Assembly: GCF_025698545.1 (NCBI RefSeq)
Contig: NC_068577.1
Span: 4,063,501-4,127,500 of the forward strand
DNA: 64,000 nucleotides
DNA from: Gossypium raimondii
Lineage: Eukaryota > Streptophyta > Magnoliopsida > Malvales > Malvaceae
Reading direction: 5' to 3'
Shown here: positions 12,220-25,152 of the stretch, in pieces
Position numbering within the stretch: the first letter of the stretch is position 1
Layout: the number at the start of each line of letters is the position of its first letter
Program-made: the position numbers and the translations under genes
Notes under the pieces: generated by a model
Databases searched by the model: none
The model's input: only the letters and a program-made list of their open reading frames with translations
What the model was told of the DNA's origin: nothing

Positions 12220-13519
12220 ATGGCAACTACAAATTCTGCTGCCTTAGACTCTGTTGAACCGCATGGCTCTGTTTTTGCTGCTGATCATGTTGTTAATTCC
12301 TTTCCTCAGCATGAGGTTGTAAAGCTCGATGAAGGAACTTTTCTTCAATGGAAGCAACAGGTTCGATTTATTGTCAATGGTTATGATTTATTTGGTTTTC
12401 TTGATGGTTCTGTCTCTGCGCCGTCGAGGTTTGTGCAAGTACATGATGGTGCTCTTGTGCTTAATCTGGCGACATCAACGTTTTAACAATAGGATAATCT
12501 CCTTATTCGTGCTTCTCTCTACCATAAGATCGACGATTTTATCTTCCTTTATGGATGTCCAATCGACCTCTGATGTATGGACTACCGTGTTGGAAATGTT
12601 CACGGCCGATACGGATCTGAAACAGTCATAATTTCCTCATGAACTTCACTCTCTCAAGAAAGGGAGTCTGACGATCCGAGATTATGTTACAAAGTTAAAA
12701 GGCCTTTGTGCTCTATTGGAAGCGTTTGGATCTTCCATCTCAACGGCGGAGCGAACGGTGGTGCTGCTTATGGGTCTTCCGTCTGAGTTTGAAGGAGTGG
12801 TATCCTCTACTTCGTTATCTTCGACTCCTCTGTCGTTTCAGCGTCTGGTGGACGCTCTAATCGAGTACGAGAATCGACAAGTTCAGACAGTTCAGGAGGT
12901 TGTGTACGTAGCGAATCTAGTGGAAGATTCTTCACCGTCGGTCGTGGATAGTTCTACGCGTGATGGTTGGTCGATCTCGCTTGGTCGCGGCAAGAGCTTT
13001 CGGCCTCGTTTCCAGTGCCAGATCTGCTCTCAGTTCGGTCACGTCACCCAACGCTGCTTCTATCGGTACCATCACGATGAATTTTCTCCGTCTAGGGTTC
13101 CGATGTCAAATCCGGATGAAGTTGCTCGTGGTTGGTCTTCACAGCAAAATACGTGGCCTAAGATTTCCACCCATGGTCAGACTTCGTATGGGGCTGGTCA
13201 AAATTGGTGTGTTGATCCAAATTTGTTTTATGGTCAACAGTGGGGGTATGGGCCGCATATTTCGTCTGGTCCAAATTTCATTCCTACGCCGCAAGCTTAT
13301 TGGCCATATTCTTTTGGTCCCAATTATGGGTCGCATGTGTTTGGGAATAATAATTGGTCAAATAATGGTTTTGGGCCACCACATGGTAATGAGCTGTCCG
13401 CCCCTCCAATGGCCCGTGAGCCTATTTCTAATAATGTGCAGGTTGATCCCACTACTACTTTCAGGCCACATGGTCCACAGTCAGGTGGTGTAGCAGCTCC
13501 ATGGCATAATAAACAGTGA
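12220..13519 (+). pseudogene. Copia-2 gag remnant
   Basis: It starts MATTNSAALDSVEP at 12220 and continues through the copia gag N-terminal motif (FLQWKQQVRFIVNGYDLFGFLDG). Stops at 12484-12486 and 12490-12492, then a shift and a TAA at 12629-12631, break it. The C-terminal frame 12716-13519 includes a CX2CX4HX4C zinc knuckle (CQICSQFGHVTQRC, about 13015-13060) and a Pro/Gly/Asn/Trp-rich tail. It ends at a TGA where CGA (Arg) is likely ancestral. Confidence 0.85.
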
Positions 13520-15350
13520 GCTCGTGTATTTTTGGGGACGAATCTGTGTGTTAGGCTTCCTCGATTGGGTGATATCCGTGCCTTTGATTATTCTGATCCT
13601 TCTGTTTCCAGCTCACATATAAACTCCATGCAACGTGGGATTAGTGGTGATGACACTGACTCACCGGTTCCTGGGCCAGTTGGCACAACATCTTGGTACC
13701 CTAATTCTGGTGCTAGTAATCATGTTTGTCGGGATTCTTCAGCACTGCATAATGCGGTTCCATATTCAGGTAAGTCCTTTCTTTTAATGGGTGATGGTAC
13801 GCCTGCTATGATTTCGTCAATTGGTCAGGGTGTTTTGTCTACACGTTCTAGATTAATTCGATTATATGATGTTTTGTGTGTCTCGGCCATGGAAAAATTT
13901 ACTACTGGTATCTCAATTTGCAACTGATAATGGTGTATTTTTTGAATTTTACCCCACTTATTGTGTTATTAAGGACAGCGTAACACATGAGATCTTGCTG
14001 ACGGGGCATATTTGTAATAGGCTGTATTATTTCTCCCTGTCAAACGTATCTGGTCCTTCTACTTTCCATCTGTCTACAGCTCAAGTGAGGCTTCGGACTC
14101 GGATTGAAAGTAGTGAGATTTTTTTGTTGTGGCATAAACGTATTGGACATCCATCTTCTTCTGTTGTCAAGACTGTTCTTAATAAATGCCATATCAATTT
14201 GAATAAAGTTTCTATTGATAGTGTTTGTACTGCTTGTAAAAAATGACAGTTTCATAAGTTGCTATTTCTTGTTTCGTCTACTGAGTATGCTAATCCATTT
14301 TCTTTGGTTGTTTCTGATCTCTGGGGACCTACACCTATTGCTTCCTATAACAACTGGTATTATGTGTCGTTTATCGATATGTGTACTCGGTTTACTTGAG
14401 TATATTTGATTCGCCAAAAATCTTAGGCTGTGGATTGTTTTGGTCAATTTCAGAAATTAGTTCAGACCCAGTTTGGTAAGTCTATAAAATAATTTCAGAG
14501 TGACTAGGGTGGTAAATATCGAGCGTTTGCTTCGGTTCTGGCTTCTCAAGGTATCATTCATCGCCAAACATGTCTGTATACTTCTGAACAAAATAGAGTC
14601 GCTGAACGTAAACATCGACACATTGTGGATATGAGGATTACTCTTCTGGCTCAAGCGGGTCTTCTATGTAGTTCTGGGCCTTTGCGTTTACTTGTGCAGC
14701 CCATTTGATCTCGTCTTCCCACACCAATGCTGGATGGCCAAACCCCGTATAAAGCTTTTTACGGGCATGATCCTAGTTATGATCATTTGCGTGTATTTGG
14801 GTGTTGCTGTTATTCGTATTTACGACCGTTTCAGCGTCACAAGTTAGATTTTTAGTCACAATCTTGCACTTTCCTAGGGTATAGTTCTCGTCACAATGGA
14901 TATCAGTATCTTTTGCCTGATGGTAAGATTATAGTTTCTCGTCATGTGGAATTTGATGAATTACATTTTTTGTCTCCGACATCCATGCCGGGTTCTAGTC
15001 ATGAGGTGGTCACTGTACCCACATGTATTCCGTTAATTAAGACTGTTCCTTCTTGTTCTGAGGATGTGTTGTCTGTTCTTGTGTGTTCAAATTCCTCGAA
15101 TAGGTCTCTGGTTCCTTGAAATAGAGTTGCGGTTGATCCAGCGTATGTAAGTTTTAACTCATCAAATAATGGTTCTCCGGTTGTTCAGTCTCCTACGCCC
15201 GTTGTTGAGGTTTCGTCTGCTCCTACAGGACCAGAGGTTTCTGTGCCTGATACAAATGTTCATCCAATGACAACTCGATCGAAGGCTGTTATTTTTAAAC
15301 CAAAAGTTATGGCTGTTGAAGTTGTGGAACCGTCTACATTGAGAAGGCAT
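13520..15350 (+). pseudogene. Copia-2 protease and integrase remnant
   Basis: The protease signature reads WYPNSGASNHV with Asn (AAT, 13703-13705) in place of the catalytic Asp. The pre-integrase motif LLWHKRIGHPSS lies near 14125-14160. The integrase core is recognisable near 14310 (VSDLWGP), 14495 (QSD, then TAG) and 14580-14640 (TSEQNRVAERKHRHIVD). The link to RT (FLGYSS, SRHVEFDE) follows. At least eight nonsense codons interrupt the domain, most explainable as C-to-T or G-to-A changes (CAA, CAG, CGA or TGG ancestors). Confidence 0.85.
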
Positions 15351-16860
15351 TTGCTAGCTTAGAGTGGCAAGCTGCAGCTCAGGCTGAGTATGATGCGTTG
15401 ATTCACAATGCTACTTGGGACCTTGTTCCTCTACCACTAAACCGTAAGGTTATCGGTTGTAAGTGGTTATTCAAGGTTAAGAGAAATTTAGATGGTACGG
15501 TTGGTCATCATAAAGCACGCTTAGTTGCAAAAGGCTGTTCCTAAGTTCCAGGTTGTGATTTCCGGGAAACGTTTAGTCCAGTGGTGAAACTGCCACTGTC
15601 AGGGTCATTTTGTCTATTGTTGTCTCTAAAGGTTAGTCACTTTGTCAGGTTGATGTGAACAATGCGTTTCTAAACGGCGATATTGATAGTGAAGTGTTCA
15701 TGCAACAACCTCCGGGGTATGTGCAATTAAGTTCTGATGGGAAACCTCTTATGTGTCATTTAAAAATGGCTTTGTATGGTCTTCGTCAGGCTCCTCAGGC
15801 GTGATTTGTAAAGTCAAGGCATTTCCTGTGACAGTTGGCTTTGTTGGGTCAAATCGGATGCTTCGTTGTTTGTTCGTGTCTGACCTGACTCCACACTTTA
15901 CGTTCTTGTGTATGTAGATGACATTATCGTAACTGGTGATTTGCCTTATTATATTGACTAGTTTGTGAAATGTTAAATGATGAGTTCTCATTAAAAGATA
16001 TGGGTGCTCTTCATTACTTTCTTGGGATTGAGGCTACTCGATCCTCCTCTGGATGTCTTCATCTTTGTCAAAAGAAGTACATTCGTAATATTCTTAAGCG
16101 GAGTGGTATGTCTTCTGCTAAAAGTGTTCATACGCCAATGAATAGTTCGTCGAGTCTTTCTAAAAATGACGGTGATTTTCTATCGGATCTAAACGAGTAT
16201 AGGAGTCTTGCTGGCACATTACAGTATGTTGTTCTTACTAGGCCTGATATTGCATATGCGGTAAACATGATCTGTCAGTTCATGCATAGTCCCACCACGG
16301 TTCATTTGGTTACTTTTAAGAGGATCTTATGATATCTATCTGGTACTATTGATTTTGGGGTGGTTTTTCGTCCATCTGACGAACTGTCTCTGGTTGGGTA
16401 TGCCAATGCTAACTGGGGGTTAGACTTTGATGATTGACGGTCCATATCAGGATATTGTGTATTTTTTGTTTCAAATCTCATGTCGTCATCGTCTAAGAAA
16501 CAACCAGTGGTTTCCAGATCCACAGCTGAAGCTGAATATCGAAGTCTTGCTGCTGTCACCAGTGATGTCATATGGTTGTCATCGTTGCTTTAGGAATTAA
16601 ATGTTAAGTCTGTTGTTACGCCTAATATTTGGTGTGATAGTTCCAGTGCGGTAGCTGTTGCTGCCAATCCAGTATTGCATTCCAAATTCAAACACGTGGA
16701 ATTAGGTTTATTTTTTGTTCGTGAAAAGGTTGCTGATGGTTCAGTACTAGTTGGTGAAGTTCTTGCGTCTGATCAAGTTGCTAATGTGTTAACTAAGCTG
16801 CTCTCGGTTTCTTATTTCACTCAGTTTCGGAATCTTCTTCGGGTGAGGAAGATGGGTGAA
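15351..16860 (+). pseudogene. Copia-2 reverse transcriptase/RNase H remnant
   Basis: RT reads WDLVPLP, KWLFKVKRN, RLVAKG (then TAA), CQVDVNNAFLNG, ALYGLRQAPQA (then TGA) and, after a frameshift, the active site YVDDIIVTG near 15910. A longer open frame 15970-16332 covers FLGIEATRSS to VTFKRIL, then a TGA. RNase H is recognisable as [20 protein letters not shown] and LTKLLS, with a TGA at 16436-16438 and a TAG near 16591. A small deletion before the VRVILSIV block shifts the frame. Confidence 0.85.
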
Positions 16861-17077
16861 TGTTAAAGATATAATGAATTGGTTAGAGAGGCAGTTAGTG
16901 TTAGCTAAGGTTGTTAGCAGCTAGTTGTTAAAGGTAGCAGTTAATTCAATGACTATATATACACTGACTTGGCTTTGTATTAGACGGGTTTTACAGTCTA
17001 AATTCAAGATTGAAAAAGAGAATTCATTTTTAAGTTTTCTTAGTTCTAAGGTTTTCAAGTTTACCTATATTTCTTCA
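16861..17077 (+). repeat. Copia-2 3' LTR
   Basis: It is the same length as the 5' LTR with six substitutions, and is followed at once by the target duplication AATGA. Confidence 0.95.
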
Positions 17078-17525
17078 AATGAGAATCGAGTCACCAATTG
17101 AGGATCCTTCCTCAAGTGCATTTAACATTATCTGTTGTAAAGAAGGATCATGATGGCAATCAACTAAGTACGTTTGCCTAGAGTGTATAGCTCCGGATCC
17201 TATGTTTGGTTCATCTAAGTTTGTCGCTTATGTTTGGAGTTAGAAGTGGAATCTTAGTTAGTCTGGTCTTCAGCTCCAATTGATAGAATCATCCCTTAAT
17301 TCATAGCAGGTTGTTCATTATTAACAGTTCTTGTGTTGGTCTCATCCATAAGAACAACATGCCCTCCCCTTAACGTGCCCATACGACTATTTTCAAGTTG
17401 TTCCGCAGCTGGACTAGTTCTTCCAAGATCAAAAATAATTCTTGCATTAGTAAATGATACCTCTCCCTCGGATAAGCCTATCCATGGTTGATTATTTGGA
17501 GGTTGAGAGAAATTTTCTTTTATTT

Positions 17526-18287
17526 AGAGTTTGATTTTCGAGTAATTGAAATTAAATATGAATTTTTAATATTAAGAATCTTAACTAAAGAAAAGAAAAG
17601 AAACTATCCATGTTGGCTTCCATTTCCATTTCCAATTCCAAAATTAAATAAAATTGTTTAAAATAATAAAATAAAATATTTTAAAATTTTTAGTGTTAAC
17701 GTCACCATTAGGTACATGTGACACGCCACATGTCAATGTAAGGTTATTTCGTCTAATTTTTAATCTAATGTACAATGACTAATTTACCTGCTTTTAGTAA
17801 TTGAAGCAAAATATAATCCAACTATTAGTACAAAATTTTTCATAATACTTTTACTAATGCTCAAACTAATGACTTTGTTGATGGAAAAATCTAATTAAAT
17901 ATTTTGAGATTTCAACTAAAATATTTTAAAATTTAAATTCAAAATACCAAACATAATTGAAGGATTATGTAACATAAAATTGAATTTATATTCAAATCAA
18001 AGCATATTGAATGACTTGATATGAAACAACACAAAAATCTAATGTAGAAACGAAAGAGAAGCCAATGAGAATCTTCCGCGTATACAGAATTCCTCCGACT
18101 AGCCGACATTCCGGAAAATATAAAAAGGAACATTAAAGCGTGAGGGGCAAACTCGTCATCAGAACGAGTTTTTTTTTTTCAAACCAAACTCGTCTCAACC
18201 AAAAAGAGGAAAAAAAGGATAATTAAATATAAAATACCATCTTGACTCGGTTCCTCTCCGGCAAACTCACTGAACCAACTCAACACG
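17526..18287 (+). promoter_or_regulatory. SUD1: SUD1 upstream region and 5' UTR
   Basis: AT-rich intergenic DNA without a coding frame. A TATA-like AATATAAAAAGG lies at about 18116-18128. About 160 bp of putative leader, with a T run at 18171-18180, leads to the ATG at 18288. Confidence 0.45.
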
Positions 18288-21200
18288 ATGGAGATCGCCC
18301 CCGCGGTTCCGCCATCTCATCCCTTGGACGGTGAAAACCCCGTTTCTTCTTCAGACGACGTTTTAGCAGACAGCGGAAAGCCTTCGCCATCAACATCAAC
18401 ATCGTCATCGTCGTCAGAGAAGGACGAAAAAGCGACGTCATCTACGGCGTCAACGGTGTCGTTGGGGGCGGTGGCTTCGAGATATGATCCGGATATGGAG
18501 GAAGAAGAGGAAGATGTTTGCAGGATCTGCCGGAACCCTGGAGATGCTGACAATCCGCTTAGGTACCCCTGTGCATGTAGCGGCAGCATCAAATTTGTCC
18601 ACCAAGATTGCCTTCTTCAGTGGCTTAATCACAGCAATGCTCGCCAATGCGAGGTTAGTGTTTATTTATTTGTAATTATGCTATAAAATGATAGGTATCT
18701 TTTTTTAAAAAAATAGGTTAGTTTCAGTTAAGGTTTAGTTCTTTAAAAAAATTAAATTTCATTATTTGGTGTCTGATTTAGCTTTGATTATTGAATGAGC
18801 AACAGAGATGATTAATAAATGAAGACGATTTTGGTCTTTTCTTTGAAGTCTTTTTTTCTGATTATTTTTGTAATAAAGACTTCCATTCTAGTTGCAAATT
18901 TTGAGAGCTCTCCATTGTTGGAGTCTTGAACATTTGAAAAGAAACAACTTTTATTTTTGTGTGTTTTGTATGTGCTATGGTTCTCCAACTCGGTGGTATT
19001 TGAAGTTGTGTGGGGTTTGAGAAGAAAACATGGTTTTCTGAAGATTTTCATGGGTTTTGAATGATCGGAGAGGTCATTAGCTGCAACTAACTTCTTTAAG
19101 TTATAATTGAATAAATACAGGCGGCAATAGTAATTCTTGTGGAGCAATCAAGCTTCAGGTTTCTTTTTAATGTTGCTAATGCATGATTGAAGATGCAAAC
19201 TTAGTGCTGTCAGAGGTAGTCTTAGACTTTAGGTTCTTCATGCTAAAATGTTGTGCATAAGGTACAAGTGTTTCTATGTTGTACCATATTTTGCAAAGCC
19301 ATGTGAATGGAGTTTATAGCTTTTGGGGCAGTTAGCAGTCTAAAGTATTTTATGTTTCAATGTTGTGGGCATGGTTCTCTTCAATTCTTATTTTAGTATG
19401 CAAATTTATGAACTGGCATGTCTGAGCTAGATCTCTATTGCCTCTCCCTCTTTCTCTGTTTATGTTTCAGCCTCCTCTCCCTCTTTTTTTCTTTGAAATA
19501 GACTTATGCTAAAAGATCTTATTTTCCATGCATCTCCCCCCCTCCCTTCTCGTTAATTGATTTTCTTAAATATATGTGCTTTGGGTGGTAGATTTGCTGT
19601 GCATTTTAGTGCTTTAACTTAGTTGACATTCTTGCAGGTATGCAAGCATGCTTTTTCTTTCTCCCCTGTGTATGCGGAGAATGCTCCAGCAAGGCTTCCT
19701 TTTCAGGAGTTTGTTGTTGGGATGGTGATGAAAGCTTGTCACATTCTGCAGTTCTTCTTGCGTCTTAGTTTTGTGCTTTCAGTTTGGCTCCTAATTATAC
19801 CTTTCATTACCTTTTGGATATGGCGGTTGGCATTCGTCAGGAGTTTTGGTGAAGCTCAGAGATTATTCTTAAGCCATATTTCAACCACAATCATTCTTAC
19901 TGATTGTTTGCATGGATTCCTACTATCTGCTAGCATTGTGTTTATTTTTCTTGGAGCAACTTCTTTAAGGGATTACTTCCGGCATTTACGAGAGCTTGGA
20001 GGACAAGATGCTGATAGAGAAGATGAAGCGGATAGGAATGGTGCTCGTGCTGCTAGGCGACCTGCTGGACAAGCTAATAGGAATTTTGCTGGTGATGCTA
20101 ATGGTGAAGATGCTGGTGGAGCACAAGGTGTTGGTGGAGCTGGTCAAATGATCAGAAGGAATGCTGAAAATGTAGCTGCTCGTTGGGAAATGCAGGCAGC
20201 TCGTCTTGAAGCTCATGTGGAACAGATGTTTGATGGCCTGGATGATGCTGACGGTGCGGAGGATGTACCTTTTGATGAGCTTGTTGGTATGCAGGGTCCT
20301 GTTTTTCATTTGGTTGAGAATGCTTTCACTGTAAGTTTCTTTGGTTGTATCAATTTTACTATCCATGCTTAGCTTCTAATCTGTGTTCTTTCACTAATGT
20401 TATTTAAGTGCTTGCTTTGCCTTTTTGTCGCGAATATTCTTGGGAACCTTTAGGTGCCGAGACTAGCTTACGGATATATCAGCCTCAAAAACAAAGGGTG
20501 ATTTGTGTGCTTGCATTTGTGTGTTTAGCGGCATAGGCTAATGATGCTAATTTGGAATCTGATAAATAAATAAAAAATCAAAGTTAAGCATTTTGTTGCA
20601 TAACAAACTTGATATACTTTTAATGGAGGAAATTCTTCATGAATCATTTTCCTTGTTACAGAGTGTGATTCTCGACTTTCTTATCACTTCTTCAAATATT
20701 TCCACTTCCAAAATATAGACATTAGATTGCAGTGTGTGGTTTTATCATTCTATGCATGACTCTGGATCCAATTATAATCTTATAACTTCATTTTTTTGTT
20801 TATATGTTACTACTTCGGGATCTCGATTGCGTAGAATTAGCTCCATTGTAAGAGACATGCCAATGCATTTTTTTTCTTTAAACCTTCACTTGTTTTAGAG
20901 CTTTAAATTGTGACTATCTGCGATAAGTAGATACTCAGAAAATAAACCAACTGCAATATTTTAGCCTTTTTCCTCTGATTAGCATGATTTCATCACTTGA
21001 TGATTTTCCTGCAGGTTCTAGCCAGCAATATGATATTCCTTGGTGTTGTAATTTTTGTGCCCTTTTCTCTTGGCCGCATTATTCTCCATTATGTATCTTG
21101 GCTTTTCTCTTCTGCAAGTGGTCCTGTTCTGTCAGCAGTCATGCCAATGACAGACACTACCCTTTCCTTAGCAAATATCACATTGAAGAATGCATTAACT

Positions 21201-24200
21201 GCAGTTACGAATTTGACATCTGAAGGCCAAGACAATAGCATGCTTGGTCAGGTTGCAGAAATCTTAAAAGCGAACTCTAGTGCAGTAGGTGAAGTTTCAA
21301 GCAACAAAAGTGCGCCATTTTCAGCAGATCTCTTGAAAGGAGCAACTATTGGAGCATCAAGGCTGTCTGATGTTACAACTCTTGCTATTGGATATACATT
21401 TATATTCTCTTTAGTCTTCTTCTACCTGGGCATTGTCACTTTGATTAGGTACACTAGGGGTGAGCCTTTGACAATGGGGAGGTTCTATGGAATTGCTTCG
21501 ATTGTCGAGACAATTCCATCCCTCTTCAGGCAGTTCTTGGCTGCAATGAGGCATTTGATGACAATGATTAAAGTTGCCTTCCTTCTTGTAATTGAGCTTG
21601 GGGTGTTTCCTTTGATGTGTGGATGGTGGCTAGATATATGCACCATAAGGATGTTTGGGAAATCAATGTCTCAAAGAGTTCAATTCTTCTCAGTCTCACC
21701 TTTAGCTAGCTCATTGATTCATTGGGTTGTAGGAATTGTATATATGCTACAAATAAGCATCTTTGTCAGCCTTCTTCGAGGGGTAATCCTCTTCTCCATC
21801 CCATAATAGCAATTATTATCATAAGCTGTTATATTGTAGCATGAGTCTGATAATATTATTTTTGTTATAAACAGGTTTTACGCAATGGTGTTCTGTACTT
21901 CCTTCGAGACCCAGCTGATCCGAACTACAATCCCTTCCGTGATTTAATTGATGATCCTGTAAACAAGCATGCTCGGAGGGTCTTGTTATCAGTTGCAGTT
22001 TATGGAAGTTTGATTGTGATGCTGGTATTTTTGCCAGTCAAGTTTGCTATGAAGATGGCACCATCTATCTTCCCACTTGATATATCGTAAGAGCTGCACA
22101 TCCTTTTTTTAATTCATTCACTTTTGTATACTTATTTTTAGCTGACTAAATGATTTGTTTGTTGCAGGGTATCTGATCCATTTACTGAGATCCCAGCTGA
22201 CATGCTTCTCTTTCAAATATGCATTCCATTTGCCATTGAGCATTTTAAATTGCGGACAACAATCAAGTCTCTTCTCCGCTACTGGTTTACTGCAGTTGGC
22301 TGGGCATTAGGCTTAACAGAGTTTTTACTTCCCAGACCTGATGAGAATGGTGGCCAGGAAAATGCTAATGTAGAACCAGGTCAGCTAGATAGACCACAAA
22401 TTGTGCAACTAGGTGGACAGGAACAGGCCATGGTTGCATTTGCTGCTGATGATGATCCAAATAGAGGGCTCCTTGCATCAGGGAATTCTAATGTCTTGGA
22501 GGAGTTTGATGGGGATGAACGAGCTGATTCAGAGTAAGTAATATGGTGCTTTTGAATAGTCTGCAAAATGGTTCTGATTTACAGTATGGTCTGGAAGTAA
22601 TTTAACTTTGCTTAGGATATTTTTGCATGCAGCTTTACTTGATGTTCTAAATTCATGACAAGTAATTGACATATGAAGATTATTTGGTCATTGAATTTGC
22701 ACTTACGAGTTATTATTGATGTTAGATTTTGTATAGGTTAGGTGCAAGAGATTTTAACTATTTATTTTGTTTAGGCACATTGGAATGATATGTATTTCTC
22801 AAACACTATTTCCTGAACTTTGATCATATATTGGGATGAGTATTCAAATTATTCTTTATATCTGATTCATCCAAATGAATTCTGCTTTATTTAATTGCAG
22901 AATAATGACTGTGTCCTGTGCCTGTTAATGTGCAAAGATTAGCATTGCCATAAACTCAGTTGTTTTCTTATACTGAATGGAGAGTTGTCATAGAAGTTTT
23001 TGATGTTTTCGGTTAACAGCGTTTATTTTGATGTTTAGCATTTATGTCTGTTAACTATTATAGACTCAAACATAATTTCTGTTTTGTTCTTTTTCATCTT
23101 CTTTTACTACATTTAGTCAATGCTTTGTTTGTACCTGGCTCCATTTTATAGTGTCTAATAATATTGATGCATGCTTTAGCAGGTACGGCTTTGTTCTTCG
23201 CATTGTTCTCTTGCTGGTGGTCGCCTGGATGACTTTGCTTATATTTAACTCTGCCCTAATAATAGTTCCGATATCACTTGGGCGTGCTCTTTTCAATGCC
23301 ATTCCTCTTCTCCCAATAACTCATGGCATTAAGTGCAACGGTAATGTGGTTTGACTTTTTCCCCCTTGTTATATACCTCTTTTTTATTCCAGTGCTAATT
23401 ATTTCCCCCACCTGAATCATAGACCTCTATGCTTTCGTCATTGGAAGCTATGTCATTTGGACAGCTATTGCCGGGGCTAGATACTCCATTGAGCACATTA
23501 AAACAAAGAGGGCGGCAGTTCTATTTGGCCAAATTTCCAAGTGGAGTGCCATTGTTGTTAAGAGTTCCATGCTGTTATCAATATGGGTATGTCATCTGGT
23601 GTTATCTGGTTTTCTACTTGTTTCACAGCTCAGATATCTAACTCGTAGATCTTTATTGGTGCTGTGATGTCCAGATTTTTGTCATTCCTGTTCTTATTGG
23701 TCTGCTTTTTGAGCTTTTGGTGATTGTGCCAATGCGGGTGCCTGTAGATGAGAGCCCAGTTTTCCTACTCTATCAGGATTGGGCATTGGGTCTCATTTTC
23801 CTTAAGATCTGGACTAGACTGGTAAGACCACCATTTCATGTGCAGCTGGAAAAATTGTTATAATGCAATTGTCTTTGGTTTTTGCAATAGACTCTTATTT
23901 TCTTCATTTTTTTGTAGTTATTAGATTATTCTCTCAAGGTCTGAAATCGGTTTTTCTTATATGCACAGGTTATGCTGGATCATATGATGCCATTGGTAGA
24001 TGAAAGCTGGCGAGTAAAATTTGAAAGGGTAAGAGAAGATGGATTTTCTAGATTGCAGGGCCTTTGGGTGTTGCGGGAGATTGTATTTCCCATCATAATG
24101 AAGCTGCTGACAGCCCTGTGTGTACCTTACGTATTAGCCCGAGGGGTGTTTCCGGTGCTTGGCTACCCATTAGTGGTCAATTCGGCTGTCTACCGCTTCG

Positions 24201-24466
24201 CATGGCTAGGCTGCCTTTGCTTCAGCTGCTTGTGCTTTTGTGCAAAGAGATTCCATGTCTGGTTCACCAACCTCCACAATTCTATAAGAGATGATCGGTA
24301 TCTTATAGGTCGTCGACTTCATAACTTTGGGGAAAACTCAGAAGAGAAGCAAAATGAGGCAGGGTCTTACTCAGAAACACAAATTTCTGATCTGCGGGAC
24401 ACTGGAATAATCCAGCATGACCGAGAGGTTGATGTGGGGCTGAGACTAAGGCGCGCTGCTAATTAA
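18288..24466 (+). CDS. SUD1: SUD1/CER9-type E3 ubiquitin ligase (Doa10/MARCH6)
   Basis: Nine coding exons: 18288-18653, 19638-20330, 21015-21782, 21875-22086, 22168-22533, 23183-23340, 23423-23586, 23675-23821 and 23969-24466. All are GT..AG and in phase, giving 1123 aa, close to the Arabidopsis protein. The RING-CH finger is complete: C78, C81, C95, C97, H105, C108, C121, C124 (C4HC3), spanning the exon 1/2 junction. About 14 hydrophobic segments follow, as expected for the ER and inner-nuclear-membrane Doa10 family. The N-terminus and the 280-360 region are Ser/Glu- and Ala/Gly/Asp-rich and cytosolic in the model. Known roles in Arabidopsis are ER-associated degradation, control of HMG-CoA reductase activity and cuticular wax load (sud1/cer9 mutants). 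No lesion is visible. Confidence 0.95.
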
Positions 24467-25152
24467 AAACGATGCTGATGCTCGAAAAGCTTGTATGAAT
24501 CTACGTTCCATTTATGACAAGCTGGTATACTTGTTAGGTAGTGTTTGAAATTGGCCAATACAATATTTGGCTTACGCTTACTTTTTGTGCACAGAATACA
24601 CGTTAACTTTGCAATTAGGGTTTGTCTTAAAATTTCAGCAAGTTAGATAAATAATGAATCACTATTTTATTTTACATATAAAATGGCCATGATTTTGTCT
24701 GCTCTAATGCCCAATAGGTTTCATTCGTTTAGAGAATGCATGCAATCTCCAGCAAAAATGCAATACAACCTTTCAAATCACAGCTCCTTTCCATTAAAAA
24801 AAAAACAAAAACCAAAACAAAATACAGCTCTAGGGGATAGAATCTGCTTCCTAAAGCAATGAAAAACATAGTAAATCTCCGTAAGCTAAATGCATCTGCA
24901 AGATTATTCACTCAAAAGAGAAACAATCAATTCAATCCCAAAGATATCGTGTGATGCATGAAATGCATAACTCAATCACATAGCAATTAATTATAAAGCA
25001 TGAAAGTCTTGTGTCAGACGGTATTGAAGTTCCAAAACACTCTGTAGAAGTATAGAGTCATAACCAGCTTCAAACGAAGCAACTGATTCAATCTAAACAA
25101 ACGCCATGCTACGATGGTGTTCAAGGAGAAAACTCTAGCAGGCAGTTAAAAC
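24467..25152. other. Convergent 3' UTR region of SUD1 and PABP
   Basis: The stop codons of the two convergent genes are 686 bp apart. No coding frame is credible here. The sequence must hold both 3' UTRs and poly(A) signals; AATAAT near 24650 for SUD1 is a candidate. Exact ends cannot be set from sequence. Confidence 0.5.

Larger units (their letters stand above)
11974..17077 (+). mobile_element. Copia-2: Ty1/copia element with both LTRs and TSD
   Basis: Two 217-bp LTRs (11974-12190 and 16861-17077) flank a 4.67-kb interior. The 5-bp target duplication AATGA is perfect (11969-11973 and 17078-17082). A tRNA-iMet primer site follows the 5' LTR, and a purine-rich GAGGAAGATGGGTGAA precedes the 3' LTR. 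The interior holds gag, protease, integrase, RT (YVDD present) and RNase H in copia order, but with about 19 premature stops and several frameshifts. The LTRs differ at 6 of 217 sites, five of them transitions, so insertion is fairly recent. It sits inside the LINE-like relic. Confidence 0.95.
11590..17525 (-). pseudogene. LINE-like (non-LTR) relic split by Copia-2
   Basis: Outside Copia-2 the minus strand keeps coding-like stretches on both sides. From about 17524 to 17320 it is open for over 60 codons, ending at a TAA. From about 17150 it is open again and, with Copia-2 and one copy of AATGA removed, stays in frame past the insertion point to about 11880. Further on (11760-11630) it reads LCFLMETHATPKKY and then, one frame over, GGGLVVMWK. 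That spacing and wording match the endonuclease domain of plant L1-type LINEs (SETK...GGGLALLW). The upstream part would be the ORF1/linker. Frameshifts and stops show it is dead. The family call rests on two short motifs. Confidence 0.5.

Noticed and set aside
19986-20366. 126-codon frame antisense to SUD1 exon 2
   Set aside because: It is a shadow of a GC-balanced coding exon; the sense strand carries the recognised protein.
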